Shown here: one piece after another, positions 8,691-17,040 of the stretch
Layout: each line of letters opens with the position of its first letter
How positions within the stretch are numbered: the stretch's first letter is position 1
Assembly: GCF_008801605.1 (NCBI RefSeq)
Contig: NZ_VZPJ01000017.1
Coordinates: 51,866 to 115,865, forward strand
Direction: 5' to 3'
Origin: Pseudomonas brassicacearum subsp. brassicacearum
GTDB taxonomy: Bacteria; Pseudomonadota; Gammaproteobacteria; Pseudomonadales; Pseudomonadaceae
DNA: 64,000 nucleotides
Made by a program: the position numbers and the translations under genes
Notes under the pieces: model-generated
Told to the model about the DNA's origin: nothing
Databases searched by the model: none
What the model saw: only the letters and a program-made list of their open reading frames with translations

Positions 8691-9164
8691 ATGTCAGAAC
8701 CGACCTTACTGAACAAAGAAATCCGCGACTGGTTGATGGACTGCGGTCTGTTCGACCAGTTGCTGCCTGTCGACTTCGCCGCGGCGTCGGGCTATTTCAG
8801 CATCAGCGCCATCGCCGCGGGTGAAGCGATTTTCCGCGAGGGCGATGCCGGCAGCTTCATGTGCATCATCCACACCGGCCAGGTGGCCGTGCAGAAAACC
8901 GGCCCCGACGGCCAGCCCGTGACCATCGCCACGCTGCGCAGCGGCCGGGCATTCGGCGAAATGGCCGTGCTCGACGGCGAACGGCGCTCGGCCAGTTGCA
9001 TCGCCGCCAGCGATTGCCAGTTGCTGAACCTGGGCAAGGACTCCCTGGAAAAAATGCTCAACGACGCCCCCAAGATCGCCGCCAAGATCATCCGCGCCCT
9101 CGCCGTCTCCCTGTCCAAGCGCCTGCGCATGGCTGATGGGCAGTTGTTGTCGCAGCAGGTCTGA
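8691..9164 (+). CDS. Cyclic-nucleotide-binding domain protein
   Basis: The 157-aa protein consists almost entirely of one cNMP-binding beta-roll (about residues 25-140). It shows GEAIFREGDAGSFMCIIHTGQVAV and the phosphate-binding-cassette-like GRAFGEMAVLDGERRSASC, in which the Arg-Ser-Ala order fits cyclic nucleotide contact. It has no helix-turn-helix, so it is not a Crp-type regulator; it may act as a binding adaptor. The start ATG follows a CAAGAAAAAGA stretch with a weak ribosome-binding site. A longer frame upstream would run through the REP pair and was rejected. Confidence 0.82.
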   Translation: MSEPTLLNKEIRDWLMDCGLFDQLLPVDFAAASGYFSISAIAAGEAIFREGDAGSFMCIIHTGQVAVQKTGPDGQPVTIATLRSGRAFGEMAVLDGERRSASCIAASDCQLLNLGKDSLEKMLNDAPKIAAKIIRALAVSLSKRLRMADGQLLSQQV

Positions 9165-9204
9165 CCTCCCTCTGTCAGTTGAAACACAGAACCTGTGGGG
9201 AGCC

Positions 9205-9279
9205 TGTGGGAGCAAAGCTTGCTCGCGATAGCGGTGTTGCATATGTCGACGTCATCGCGAGCAAGCTTTGCTCCCACAG
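9205..9279. repeat. REP pair (GGGAGC type)
   Basis: TGTGGGAGCAAAGCTTGCTCGCGAT and the inverted ATCGCGAGCAAGCTTTGCTCCCACA flank a short spacer between two convergent genes. Confidence 0.85.
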
Positions 9280-9345
9280 AGTCCACCTCAATGCCCGAAC
9301 TCACAGGTTTTTACCATTCAGTTGTTTCACCGACGGGCTTCAGGT

Positions 9346-9633
9346 CTACCCCCCCGGCGACTTGGCCTTCACCGGCTTGGGCTCCATGCCCGGTATCGGC
9401 TGGTCCTTGGGCGGCTTGGGCATTTCGATGGGTGGCAGCAAGGGCGGCCCGCCGCCTCCGGGGCCAGCCTTGGGCACACCGTTGGGCGTCACCGGCGGAT
9501 AGGGCATGGGAGTGGCGGTGCCAGGCGACCCGGGGATGCTGGGCGGGTTGACCGGAATCGTCGGTTGTTGAGCCTGGGCGCAACTAATTGAGAGCGCCGC
9601 CAGGGCAATGGCCGTTAGAATGATGCACTTCAT
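9346..9633 (-). CDS. Small exported proline/glycine-rich protein
   Basis: The 95-aa product starts with a clear signal peptide (MKCIILTAIALAALSISCAQAQ, cleavage probably after AQA). The mature part is a low-complexity chain rich in Pro and Gly with repeated PxxPG/PP motifs (VNPPSIPGSPG, GPGGGGPPLLPP). No fold or catalytic motif is visible. An extended periplasmic or cell-wall-associated peptide is a reasonable guess. The ATG at 9633 follows GGAGCC. The function is unknown. Confidence 0.65.
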   Translation of the reverse strand: MKCIILTAIALAALSISCAQAQQPTIPVNPPSIPGSPGTATPMPYPPVTPNGVPKAGPGGGGPPLLPPIEMPKPPKDQPIPGMEPKPVKAKSPGG

Positions 9634-9705
9634 CAATGGCTCCGTGGCTATTGTCTGCTTTAAGGCTAGTCGTTACCGCGCGGTTTGCCCTCCTACGAGA
9701 TTTCC

Positions 9706-10392
9706 ATGAAACGTTTCGTTCTGCTCGACACCACACCCATCCCTGATAACGGCGGTGCCCTGTGCCTGTTCGAGTACGGCGAAGACTTCGTCATCAAGAT
9801 CCAGGGCGGCGACGGCGGGCAGTTGATGAACACCCGCATGCACGGTTCCGAAGACGCCCTGGCAGAGATCCCCTGCCGCAAGGTCGCCGGTCGTCCTGGC
9901 TCGCGCGTGCTGATCGGCGGCCTCGGCATGGGGTTCACCCTCGCCTCGGCCCTCAAGCACCTGGGCAAGACCGCCGAAGTGGTGGTGGCCGAACTGGTGC
10001 CCGGCGTGGTGGAGTGGAACCGTGGCCCACTGGGTGAAAAAGCCGGGCGGCCGCTGTCGGACCCGCGCACGGTGATCCGCATGGAAGACGTGGCCAAGGT
10101 GCTGCAAGCCGAACCCCAGGGTTTCGACGCGATCATGCTCGATGTCGACAACGGCCCGGAAGGCCTGACCCAGAAAGCCAACAGTTGGCTGTATTCGGCG
10201 GGAGGCCTGGCCGCCTGCGCCAAGGCCCTGCGGCCCAAGGGCGTGCTGGCGGTCTGGTCGGCCAGCGCTGACCGGCAGTTTTCCGACAAGCTGAAGAAGG
10301 CCGGCTTCAAGGCCGAAGAGGTGCAAGTGTTCGCCCATGGCAACAAAGGCACCCGCCACACCATCTGGATTGCCGAGAAGCTCAAGGGCTGA
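9706..10392 (+). CDS. Spermidine-synthase-like SAM-binding methyltransferase-fold protein
   Basis: The 228-aa protein has a Rossmann-type SAM fold: VLIGGLGMGFTLASAL (about residues 66-81) is motif I, VVVAELVPGVVEWN the acidic-loop strand, and FDAIMLDVDNGPEG motif IV. The layout matches the spermine/spermidine synthase superfamily, but the length is short and no polyamine site is evident, so substrate and even methyl transfer are uncertain. The start is at MKRFVLLD after TACGAGA. It lies 48 bp before yajD on the same strand and may be co-transcribed. Confidence 0.78.
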   Translation: MKRFVLLDTTPIPDNGGALCLFEYGEDFVIKIQGGDGGQLMNTRMHGSEDALAEIPCRKVAGRPGSRVLIGGLGMGFTLASALKHLGKTAEVVVAELVPGVVEWNRGPLGEKAGRPLSDPRTVIRMEDVAKVLQAEPQGFDAIMLDVDNGPEGLTQKANSWLYSAGGLAACAKALRPKGVLAVWSASADRQFSDKLKKAGFKAEEVQVFAHGNKGTRHTIWIAEKLKG

Positions 10393-10440
10393 GCTAAACT
10401 CTGTCCAACCGTCATCCGTCTTGTCTACAAAGGTGAACCC

Positions 10441-10815
10441 ATGAGTTCGTCAACGCCACCGTCCAACACCGCCAAGCTGGACCGCATCCTCGCCGATGCC
10501 CAGCGCGACCGGGAGATGGGCTACCGCGACAAAGCCCTGAAAATGTACCCCCATGTCTGTGGCCGCTGCGCCCGTGAGTTTTCCGGCAAGCGCCTGAGCG
10601 AACTGACCGTTCACCACCGCGACCACAACCACGACAACAACCCGCAGGACGGTTCCAACTGGGAACTGCTGTGCCTGTACTGCCACGACAACGAACACTC
10701 GCGCTACACCGACCAGCAATATTTCGGCGACGGCTCCCTGAGCACCCCGAAAATCGCCAAGGCGACCCACAACCCCTTCGCCGCACTGGCCGGGTTGATG
10801 AAGAAGGACGAGTAA
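10441..10815 (+). CDS. yajD: YajD-family HNH nuclease
   Basis: The 124-aa protein has an HNH endonuclease-type zinc fold: CGRCAREFSG (first Cys pair), LTVHHRDHNHDNNPQDGSN (catalytic His and Asn region) and LCLYCHDNEHSR (second Cys pair and His). YajD proteins are widespread in gamma-proteobacteria; their DNA target and role are not established. Length and motifs match the E. coli family member. It follows the SAM-fold gene closely. Confidence 0.88.
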   Translation: MSSSTPPSNTAKLDRILADAQRDREMGYRDKALKMYPHVCGRCAREFSGKRLSELTVHHRDHNHDNNPQDGSNWELLCLYCHDNEHSRYTDQQYFGDGSLSTPKIAKATHNPFAALAGLMKKDE

Positions 10816-11106
10816 CTGGCCGTTGTGGCGAACCGGTCTATCTTGCGCTGCAAAGTGTTGCTCCACAGATCCAGTCCCCTCACTCGACTGTGGAGCGGCT
10901 GCCTGGGCCGCTTTCATGGCCTCGCTGACAAATCTGCAATGCCCCCGTCAGGTCGCTGACAGCTTCGCACCTTTAGCATGCCCGCTACTTCCCTCATTTG
11001 CAGGTGAAGTAAGCCAAGGTTGATGAATATCAATCTGCCAAAGCCCTCCCTGCCTATGCTGGGGTTATCGGTGGCGGTGGCTCGCCCGGCCTGAAGGAGC
11101 GACACC
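10816..11106 (+). promoter_or_regulatory. Regulatory region of the copper operon with a perfect ANR/FNR-type box
   Basis: The sequence TTGATGAATATCAA (11020-11033) is an exact TTGAT-N4-ATCAA site for ANR/FNR-type oxygen-responsive activators. A -10-like TATGCT lies at 11055-11060, which places the box centre close to -41.5 relative to the predicted start near 11068. That is the classic class II activation geometry. A GAAGGAG ribosome-binding site follows at about 11093-11099. No other gene is seen in this 291-base stretch. Confidence 0.75.
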
Positions 11107-11367
11107 ATGAACACTCATCAACCCCCGACTGGCGCAACGTCATTCTGGCGGGGCAAGACCGGCATTGTCTTGATCATGTTGTTGGCCATTGGCCTCTTCT
11201 ATCTGGCGCGAGAACACTTCAGCCACATCGCGGCGAATTGGCCGTACCTGATTCTCCTGATATGTCCCTTGATGCATGTCTTCGGACACGGACATGGCCA
11301 TGGCCATGGCGGTCATGGACGACATGGCGAGCCACCCGTCAACCGCAGGGATCAGGAAGGTTCCTAG
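11107..11367 (+). CDS. DUF2933 family small membrane protein with His/Gly-rich tail
   Basis: This is an 86-aa protein. Two short hydrophobic segments (GIVLIMLLAIGLFYLA and WPYLILLICPLMHVF) are followed by a metal-binding-like tail HGHGHGHGGHGRHG. DUF2933 proteins commonly neighbour copper-transport genes. It ends two bases before the start of the copper P-type ATPase, so the two form one operon behind the ANR-type box. A role in handing copper to, or sensing it for, the ATPase is an inference. Confidence 0.85.
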   Translation: MNTHQPPTGATSFWRGKTGIVLIMLLAIGLFYLAREHFSHIAANWPYLILLICPLMHVFGHGHGHGHGGHGRHGEPPVNRRDQEGS

Positions 11368-11369
11368 CC

Positions 11370-13529
11370 ATGCCCGACACTCCAGCGCACGTTCACCACA
11401 GTGCTTCAGCGCCCAGCGGCGACATGGCGACTGAATACACCTGTCCCATGCACCCGGAAATACGCCAACCCAGCCCCGGCATCTGCCCCAAGTGCGGCAT
11501 GACGCTGGAGCCGGTGATGCCCGCGCTGGAAGAAGAGGACAATCCAGAACTCAAGGACTTCACCCGCCGCTTCTGGTGGTCCCTGCCGTTGACGGTCATC
11601 GTCACCGTGCTCGCCATGGCGGGGCACGCCTTGTCGCTGTTTCACGGTGCAACACAAAATTTCGTCGAGTTTTTCCTGGCGACACCCGTGGTCCTGTGGG
11701 CAGGCTGGCCGTTCTTTGTGCGGGCAGTGGCCTCTGTTCGCCAGCGTAGCCCGAACATGTGGACCCTGATTGGCCTGGGCACCGCGGCGGCCTATCTCTA
11801 CAGTGTCGCAGCCACGTTTTGGCCCGGAGCTTTTCCCGCCACGTTCATGCAGGAGGGGCGGATCGGCGTCTACTTTGAAGCCGCCGCGGTGATCATCTCT
11901 CTTACCTTGCTGGGGCAGATGCTGGAGCTCAAGGCTCGCTCGCAGACGTCGGCCGCCATCAAGTCGCTGCTGGGGCTGTCCCCCAAAACCGCGCGCCGGA
12001 TCAATGCCGACGGCCAGGAACAGGACATCCCCCTGACCCACGTCCATCAGGGTGACCACCTGCGGATCAGGCCCGGTGAAAAGGTCCCGGTCGACGGTGC
12101 GGTGCTCGAAGGTGAAAGCGCCGTGGACGAGTCGATGCTCACTGGCGAGCCGGTTCCGGTGATCAAACGCGCCGGGGACAGCCTGATCGGCGCCACGATC
12201 AACACCCACGGTAGCTTGGTGATGACGGCGCAGAAGGTCGGCGCCGAGACCGTCCTGGCGCAAATTGTCCAGATGGTCGCCCGGGCCCAGCGCTCGAAAG
12301 CCCCTATGCAGCGCATGGCCGACGTGATCGCGGGCTATTTCGTCATGGGCGTGATTGCCATCGCCGCACTGACCTTTTTCGGCTGGGGGCTGTTAGGTCC
12401 CGAGCCCGGTTGGGTCTTCGGGCTAATCAATGCTGTCGCTGTGCTGATCATCGCCTGCCCCTGTGCGCTAGGGCTCGCAACCCCCATGTCGATCATGGTG
12501 TCCACCGGCAAGGCTGCCAGCCTGGGCGTGCTTTTCCGGGACGCCAGCGCCATCGAGAACTTGTGCAGGATCGACACGCTGATCGTCGATAAGACTGGCA
12601 CCCTGACCGAAGGGCGCCCGGCCTTTCACAGCGTGAAAGCCACCCAGGGCTTCGACGACAGCCAGGTGCTGCTGTTGGCCGCCAGCCTCGACCAGGGCAG
12701 CGAACATCCCCTGGCCCACGCCATCGTCGATCACGCACGAGTTGAGCATCTTGAACTGATCAAGCCGGCTTCATTTGAATCCGGCAGCGGTATCGGTGTC
12801 AGTGGCCAGGTGGACGGCAAGCAGGTCCACTTGGGCAATACCGCCCTGATGAACGCCGCCAGCATCAGCGTCAGCCCACTGCAACAACAGGCCGAGCAGC
12901 TACGCGCGCAAGGCATCAGCATTATCTACATGGCCATCGACGGTGCGCTGGCCGGGCTGCTGGCCGTCTCGGACCCGATCAAGCCGACCTCCAGGGAAGC
13001 GGTCAGCCGGCTCAAGGCTCACGACATAAAAATCATCATGGCCACCGGCGACGGCCTCACCACTGCACGCGCCGTGGCCAGGGAGATGGGCATTGAAGAG
13101 GTCCATGGCGAAGTCAAACCCGAGGACAAGGAGCGCCTGGTGGCGGACCTGCAGCGCGATGGTCGCCAGGTCGCGATGGCGGGTGACGGAATAAACGATG
13201 CGCCCGCCCTGGCTCGGGCGAACGTAGGCATTGCCATGGGAACAGGTACGGACGTGGCGATGAACAGCGCCCAACTGACCTTGGTAAAAGGCGATTTGAT
13301 GGGGATCTTGCGGGCCCGCACCCTTTCGGTGGCAACCGTTAGAAACATGCGCCAGAACCTCGGTTTTGCCTTCCTCTACAACTCGATGGGTATTCCGTTG
13401 GCTGCCGGCCTGCTGTATCCCCTGACCGGTCACTTGCTCTCGCCCATGGTTGCCGCGATCGCCATGAGCGTGAGTTCAGCATCGGTGGTGTTCAATGCCT
13501 TGAGGTTGCGTAACACGCCAGCACAATAA
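11370..13529 (+). CDS. Copper-translocating P1B-type ATPase
   Basis: The 719-aa inner-membrane pump has an N-terminal heavy-metal-binding ribbon (YTCPMHPEIRQP, then GICPKCGMTLEP, about residues 22-48) instead of a ferredoxin-like HMA domain. Eight predicted membrane segments surround the actuator loop (TGEPVPV). The transport motif CPCALGLATP indicates Cu(I). The phosphorylated Asp is in DKTGTLTEG, the nucleotide domain has SEHPLAHAI, and the hinge is GDGINDAPALA. The start was chosen at ATG 11370, preceded by AGGAAGG and two bases after the DUF2933 stop. The ANR-type control suggests a role in copper delivery or efflux under low oxygen. Confidence 0.92.
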   Translation: MPDTPAHVHHSASAPSGDMATEYTCPMHPEIRQPSPGICPKCGMTLEPVMPALEEEDNPELKDFTRRFWWSLPLTVIVTVLAMAGHALSLFHGATQNFVEFFLATPVVLWAGWPFFVRAVASVRQRSPNMWTLIGLGTAAAYLYSVAATFWPGAFPATFMQEGRIGVYFEAAAVIISLTLLGQMLELKARSQTSAAIKSLLGLSPKTARRINADGQEQDIPLTHVHQGDHLRIRPGEKVPVDGAVLEGESAVDESMLTGEPVPVIKRAGDSLIGATINTHGSLVMTAQKVGAETVLAQIVQMVARAQRSKAPMQRMADVIAGYFVMGVIAIAALTFFGWGLLGPEPGWVFGLINAVAVLIIACPCALGLATPMSIMVSTGKAASLGVLFRDASAIENLCRIDTLIVDKTGTLTEGRPAFHSVKATQGFDDSQVLLLAASLDQGSEHPLAHAIVDHARVEHLELIKPASFESGSGIGVSGQVDGKQVHLGNTALMNAASISVSPLQQQAEQLRAQGISIIYMAIDGALAGLLAVSDPIKPTSREAVSRLKAHDIKIIMATGDGLTTARAVAREMGIEEVHGEVKPEDKERLVADLQRDGRQVAMAGDGINDAPALARANVGIAMGTGTDVAMNSAQLTLVKGDLMGILRARTLSVATVRNMRQNLGFAFLYNSMGIPLAAGLLYPLTGHLLSPMVAAIAMSVSSASVVFNALRLRNTPAQ

Positions 13530-13535
13530 TCCGCG

Positions 13536-13563
13536 CAAAAAACAGGCGCCACCAGGGCGCCTG
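13536..13563 (-). terminator. Rho-independent terminator of the DUF2790 gene (possibly bidirectional)
   Basis: The stem CAGGCGCC/GGGCGCCTG (13543-13563) with a 3-4 base loop is followed, in the minus direction, by a run of T (complement of the A run at 13537-13542). It lies between the convergent ATPase and DUF2790 genes. Confidence 0.75.
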
Positions 13564-13601
13564 ACCGTCTCAAAACCAAAGGAGAACAAACGAGACGGTA
13601 A

Positions 13602-13934
13602 TCAGCCGCCATTCGGACAGTTATCACCCAGGAGCCTATATTCCACAGTATTGAGCTTGCCGCTCGAGTCTTCGTAAGTCATGCGCGACGGTCCGACACC
13701 ACAGCCTTTATTGGCCGGCGTAATGCTCACCACTTTTTTTACATCGAGGTTCATGCCGTATTCGTAATGAACGATTTCGGCGACGGCTTTGCCGTTTTCG
13801 GCGGCGTATCGCGCCATGGCCAGTTGATTGTTCTGGATCATCTGGCCATAAACCCGGTCACCTCCGCCTTCCGCCAAGGCAAGGGAAGAAAGAGACAGGA
13901 TCGAAACGGCGAGCAAGGCATCAAGGGTCTTCAT
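13602..13934 (-). CDS. DUF2790 family exported protein
   Basis: The 110-aa protein has a signal peptide (MKTLDALLAVSILSLSSLALAEG). The mature domain contains YGMNLDVKKVVSI, the pair of cysteines GCGVGPSRMTYEDSSGK and DNCPNGG, and a Val-Glu-Tyr-Arg strand. This corresponds to DUF2790, a Pseudomonas periplasmic family of unknown function. Its place beside a copper ATPase, in convergent orientation, hints at metal stress but does not prove it. A GAGGAA-type ribosome-binding site precedes the ATG. Confidence 0.8.
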   Translation of the reverse strand: MKTLDALLAVSILSLSSLALAEGGGDRVYGQMIQNNQLAMARYAAENGKAVAEIVHYEYGMNLDVKKVVSITPANKGCGVGPSRMTYEDSSGKLNTVEYRLLGDNCPNGG

Positions 13935-14119
13935 GAGGAACTCCGGCAGTCATTTGTCAGGCAAACCATAACGACTGGTGCCTTTCACGACGCTGGCGGG
14001 GACGTTACCGATTGGTCAGGTTCGTGAATGGGTAACCGACCATCAGCCCCCACTCACAAACTGAACACGCAGCCCCATTCCCCGTATAATCGCGCCTTTT
14101 CCCCAAAGGCACCCCGCCC

Positions 14120-14590
14120 GTGGCCAACAAACGCTATAGCTGCATCGGTCTGTTCAACCCCAAGTCACCGGAAAACGTCGGTTCGGTCATGCGTGCCGCC
14201 GGCTGCTACGGCGTGGCGTCGGTGTTCTACACCGGCAAGCGCTATGAGCGTGCCGCCGACTTCGTCACCGACACCAAGAAAGTCCACTACGACATCCCGC
14301 TGATCGGTATCGACGACCTGAAGAAAATCCTGCCCCTGGGCTGTGTGCCAGTGGCCGTGGAACTGGTGGAGGGCGCTCGCCCACTGCCCGAATACACTCA
14401 CCCGGACCGGGCGCTGTATATCTTCGGCCCGGAAGACGGTTCGCTGGACAAGGACATTCGCGACTGGTGCGAAGACGTGGTGTACATCCCCACCACCGGC
14501 TGCATGAACCTGGCCGCCACCGTCAACGTCGTGCTGTATGACCGCATGGCCAAAGGCAACAACACCCGTTCGGGGCCGCAATTCCGCTGA
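14120..14590 (+). CDS. SpoU/TrmH-family RNA 2'-O-methyltransferase
   Basis: The 156-aa single-domain SPOUT enzyme uses SAM to methylate RNA ribose. Motif 1 is NPKSPENVGSVMRAAGCYG (Asn and Arg of the active site), motif 2 LYIFGPEDGSLDKDI, and motif 3 VYIPTTGCMNLAATVNVVLYDR forming the trefoil knot. It lacks extra RNA-binding domains, like TrmL-size proteins, but the closing motif differs enough that the RNA target is left open. The start is GTG 14120. Confidence 0.85.
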   Translation: MANKRYSCIGLFNPKSPENVGSVMRAAGCYGVASVFYTGKRYERAADFVTDTKKVHYDIPLIGIDDLKKILPLGCVPVAVELVEGARPLPEYTHPDRALYIFGPEDGSLDKDIRDWCEDVVYIPTTGCMNLAATVNVVLYDRMAKGNNTRSGPQFR

Positions 14591-14667
14591 TCGGTGCAAC
14601 ATTCGATTGAACAAGGCAATCGCTCGGGCAGTCAGTTTTATACCAATTCCCACACTGGAGACAGATC

Positions 14668-15045
14668 ATGAGCGATAACAATCCGTTCGAGCCGATTGAG
14701 ACCACCCCTTTCCAATCCCATCCGCCACAAAACGTGCATGGCTGGGAACGCATTGGCTCACTGGCTGGCGGTGTGCTGATGATGGGCAAGGGCTTGCGCC
14801 GTGGCGGTGTGCTCGGCCTGGCTCAACTGGCGATCGGCGGCATGGCGCTGGCGCGGGGGATCACCGGGCATTGCTCGGCCAAGGCCTTGTTGGAAAAGAA
14901 CCGGCAGAACCTCAGCAACGCCCGCGCTCGCATCGAACAGGCCGGTGATGAGCTGAGTCGCCTGAAGGCCAATGCCGAGGCGGCGACTGGTACGGCTACG
15001 GTGACGGGGAATGATTCGCTGGATTCGCCGAAGGTTGGGCTCTGA
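14668..15045 (+). CDS. DUF2892-like small membrane protein
   Basis: The 125-aa protein has a hydrophilic N-terminus and a glycine-rich pair of hydrophobic segments (RIGSLAGGVLMMGKGL and GVLGLAQLAIGGMALARGITGHC, about residues 28-68). A helical region (NLSNARARIEQAGDELSRLKANAE) with coiled-coil character follows. The Gly-rich membrane hairpin resembles the YgaP-type DUF2892 domain. The function is unknown. GGAGACAG precedes the ATG. Confidence 0.7.
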   Translation: MSDNNPFEPIETTPFQSHPPQNVHGWERIGSLAGGVLMMGKGLRRGGVLGLAQLAIGGMALARGITGHCSAKALLEKNRQNLSNARARIEQAGDELSRLKANAEAATGTATVTGNDSLDSPKVGL

Positions 15046-15068
15046 TTTTTTGTGGTGAGGCTGATGGC

Positions 15069-15167
15069 CTCATCGCGGGCAAGCCTTGCTCCCACACTGG
15101 ATCTTCGCCGGATGAGATATTTGGTACGACTCAATCCTGTGGGAGCAAGGCTTGCCCGCGATAGCGG
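15069..15167. repeat. REP pair (GGGAGC type)
   Basis: ATCGCGGGCAAGCCTTGCTCCCAC and the inverted GTGGGAGCAAGGCTTGCCCGCGAT lie between two convergent genes; the second unit nearly touches the stop codon of the downstream minus-strand gene. Confidence 0.85.
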
Positions 15168-15169
15168 TA

Positions 15170-16399
15170 TTACTGAATTAACTTGGTATCCAGCACAGTA
15201 GAGCTCCCATCCAGGACACTTTCACTGAGCTGAACGAACTCCTTGGTATCCACTGTCTCCAGCCGCATCGCCCCCTGCAACACATCATCCAGCGAACGCT
15301 TGTTACGGGTTTTCAGGCGAATCTCGCGGTCCAGTTCCTGCAATAGCAACACCGCCTTGGCCACTGCCCCGGGGCTGATCTGTTCGCCGCGCAAGGTGGT
15401 GACGCCCTTGCTGTCGCGGGCGAGCCGGTCATTGAGGGTCTGATAGCGCTCATCACTCAGGCCACCGGCGCGGCGCAGCAGTTCGATGGCGTAGTACTCG
15501 GTCAGCCCCTCGCTGATCCAGTCGCTGCGATCATGATCATTGACCCGAGCCAGCGCCTGCACCAACTCCCGCAACAACGGGCTACTGCCCCGCTCGCTGA
15601 CCAGCGGCGGACGGCTGTGCAGGTAGATCGAGTCGTGACCGGCCTGGGCGCCACGCCACAACGGATCACCGGCACCGACAATCAGCAACTTGGCCGGATG
15701 GCGCGGCACCAGCGCTTGTACCTGCGGCCAGACGAATGTCAGCAGCGTCAGCACATCCATCCGGCGCATGCCCTGGCCTTGGGGCGAGGCCACCGTCACC
15801 TCCGTTTCGCCCAGGCGGGTGCGGCGGCTGCCCAGTTTGCCGGCGAGCATCCAGCCCGTGGGGCGGTCGAACAGGCGCGAGGAGTTGTCGATGCGAAAAC
15901 GTTGCTTGCCGATGCGCGGCCAGGGCGTCTCGATGCTTTTCCAGCCATTGGGCAATTCAACTTCAAGACGGGCTACCAGTTCGACGCCGTCCTGCTGGTC
16001 GAGCTTGGCCGACGGGACCAGGTCGTCGCCGCGCAGTAACGCCCACGTCGGGGTCATGCGGGTTTCGAAGGTGGCGTTCTTGCGCGCATGGCTGATGCGC
16101 ACGCGGTAGCTCAGGCTGGCCTTGTCGGCTGCCGGCCGCCAGACACCTCGCGCCTCTTTGCCGGGGGTGAGTTGCCACTGGCCGTCGGCCTTGAAATCGC
16201 TGTAGCGACTGCCGTCGCCGAGGTCAAAATCCAGGCTGCGCACCGCCGCTCCCCGGGCCAGTGTCAGGCGTACTTCGGCCTGATCGCTCTGGGGCAACAG
16301 GTGCACGTGATAATCCAGATCGACTTTCTGCGCCGCCCACAGCGGCCCGCACATCGCCAGCAGCCCGGCGGCCAGCATCCGTTTCAATCCTGCAGCCAT
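15170..16399 (-). CDS. Exported gluzincin-like protein with degenerate zinc motif
   Basis: The 409-aa protein has a signal peptide (KRMLAAGLLAMCGPLWAA). A beta-rich N-terminal half (about 25-210) precedes a helical C-terminal half. The C-terminal region SPLLRELVQALARVNDHDR, then WISEGLTEYYAIELLRR (about residues 280-315), has the shape of M1/M61 metallopeptidases, whose HExxH is followed some 20 residues later by EGxxxYY. Here the HExxH position reads RELVQ, so both zinc histidines are missing while the downstream EG(L)TEYY is kept. It is probably catalytically inactive. The gene ends just before ycgN in the same direction, with a 31-bp gap. Confidence 0.7.
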   Translation of the reverse strand: MAAGLKRMLAAGLLAMCGPLWAAQKVDLDYHVHLLPQSDQAEVRLTLARGAAVRSLDFDLGDGSRYSDFKADGQWQLTPGKEARGVWRPAADKASLSYRVRISHARKNATFETRMTPTWALLRGDDLVPSAKLDQQDGVELVARLEVELPNGWKSIETPWPRIGKQRFRIDNSSRLFDRPTGWMLAGKLGSRRTRLGETEVTVASPQGQGMRRMDVLTLLTFVWPQVQALVPRHPAKLLIVGAGDPLWRGAQAGHDSIYLHSRPPLVSERGSSPLLRELVQALARVNDHDRSDWISEGLTEYYAIELLRRAGGLSDERYQTLNDRLARDSKGVTTLRGEQISPGAVAKAVLLLQELDREIRLKTRNKRSLDDVLQGAMRLETVDTKEFVQLSESVLDGSSTVLDTKLIQ

Positions 16400-16430
16400 G
16401 GGTTCTCCCTGGGGCGCGCCACCCGACGGC

Positions 16431-16880
16431 TCAGCCGGCGCGGAAAATCAGATGATCTTCCCAATCGTCTTCCGGCACGCTGCCTTCGGCCAGCATACGC
16501 CCGGACTGGGAAATGCGTTCGTGGTGCACGGCATCGCGATCACCGCAGACCAGGTGGTGCCACAACGGCAAGTCCTTGCCCTCGCTGACCAGCCGATAAC
16601 CGCAGGTCGGCGGCAGCCATTTGAACTCATCGGCCTTGCCCGGCGTGAGCTGGATGCAGTCGGGGACAAAGTCGCGGCGGTTGGGGTAGTCGGTGCACTG
16701 GCAGGTTTTCAGGTCCAGCAGTTTGCAGGCGATGCGCGTGTAGTAGACGCTGTTGTCGTCTTCGTCTTCGAGTTTTTGCAGGCAGCACAGGCCACAGCCA
16801 TCGCACAGCGATTCCCACTCCTGCGGATCGAGCTGATCGAGGGTTTTGCGTTTCCAGAACGGTTCGACTTTGGCGGCCAT
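16431..16880 (-). CDS. YcgN/UPF0260 cysteine-cluster protein
   Basis: The 149-aa protein has the cysteine cluster CDGCGLCCLQKLED (about residues 28-41), then YTRIACKLLDLKTCQC and CIQLTPGKADEFKWLPPTCGYRL. This is the YkgJ-type zinc/iron-chelating family in its YcgN form. The biochemical function is unknown. It is grouped with rnd, ycgL and a 2-hydroxyacid dehydrogenase, as in other Pseudomonas. Confidence 0.88.
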   Translation of the reverse strand: MAAKVEPFWKRKTLDQLDPQEWESLCDGCGLCCLQKLEDEDDNSVYYTRIACKLLDLKTCQCTDYPNRRDFVPDCIQLTPGKADEFKWLPPTCGYRLVSEGKDLPLWHHLVCGDRDAVHHERISQSGRMLAEGSVPEDDWEDHLIFRAG

Positions 16881-17040
16881 GGCTCAAGCATCAACATCAG
16901 GTGGTGAAAAGGCCGACAGTCTAGTGCCCGGGCCTCTTCAGGCCAAGCATTGGCGACTGTCGGTAGGCCGGGGCTTGTCAGGCCGGGCGGCGGGACGTAG
17001 GTTGCGTCATTGAGTTTCCAAACCCCAGCCAGGTAAGCCC

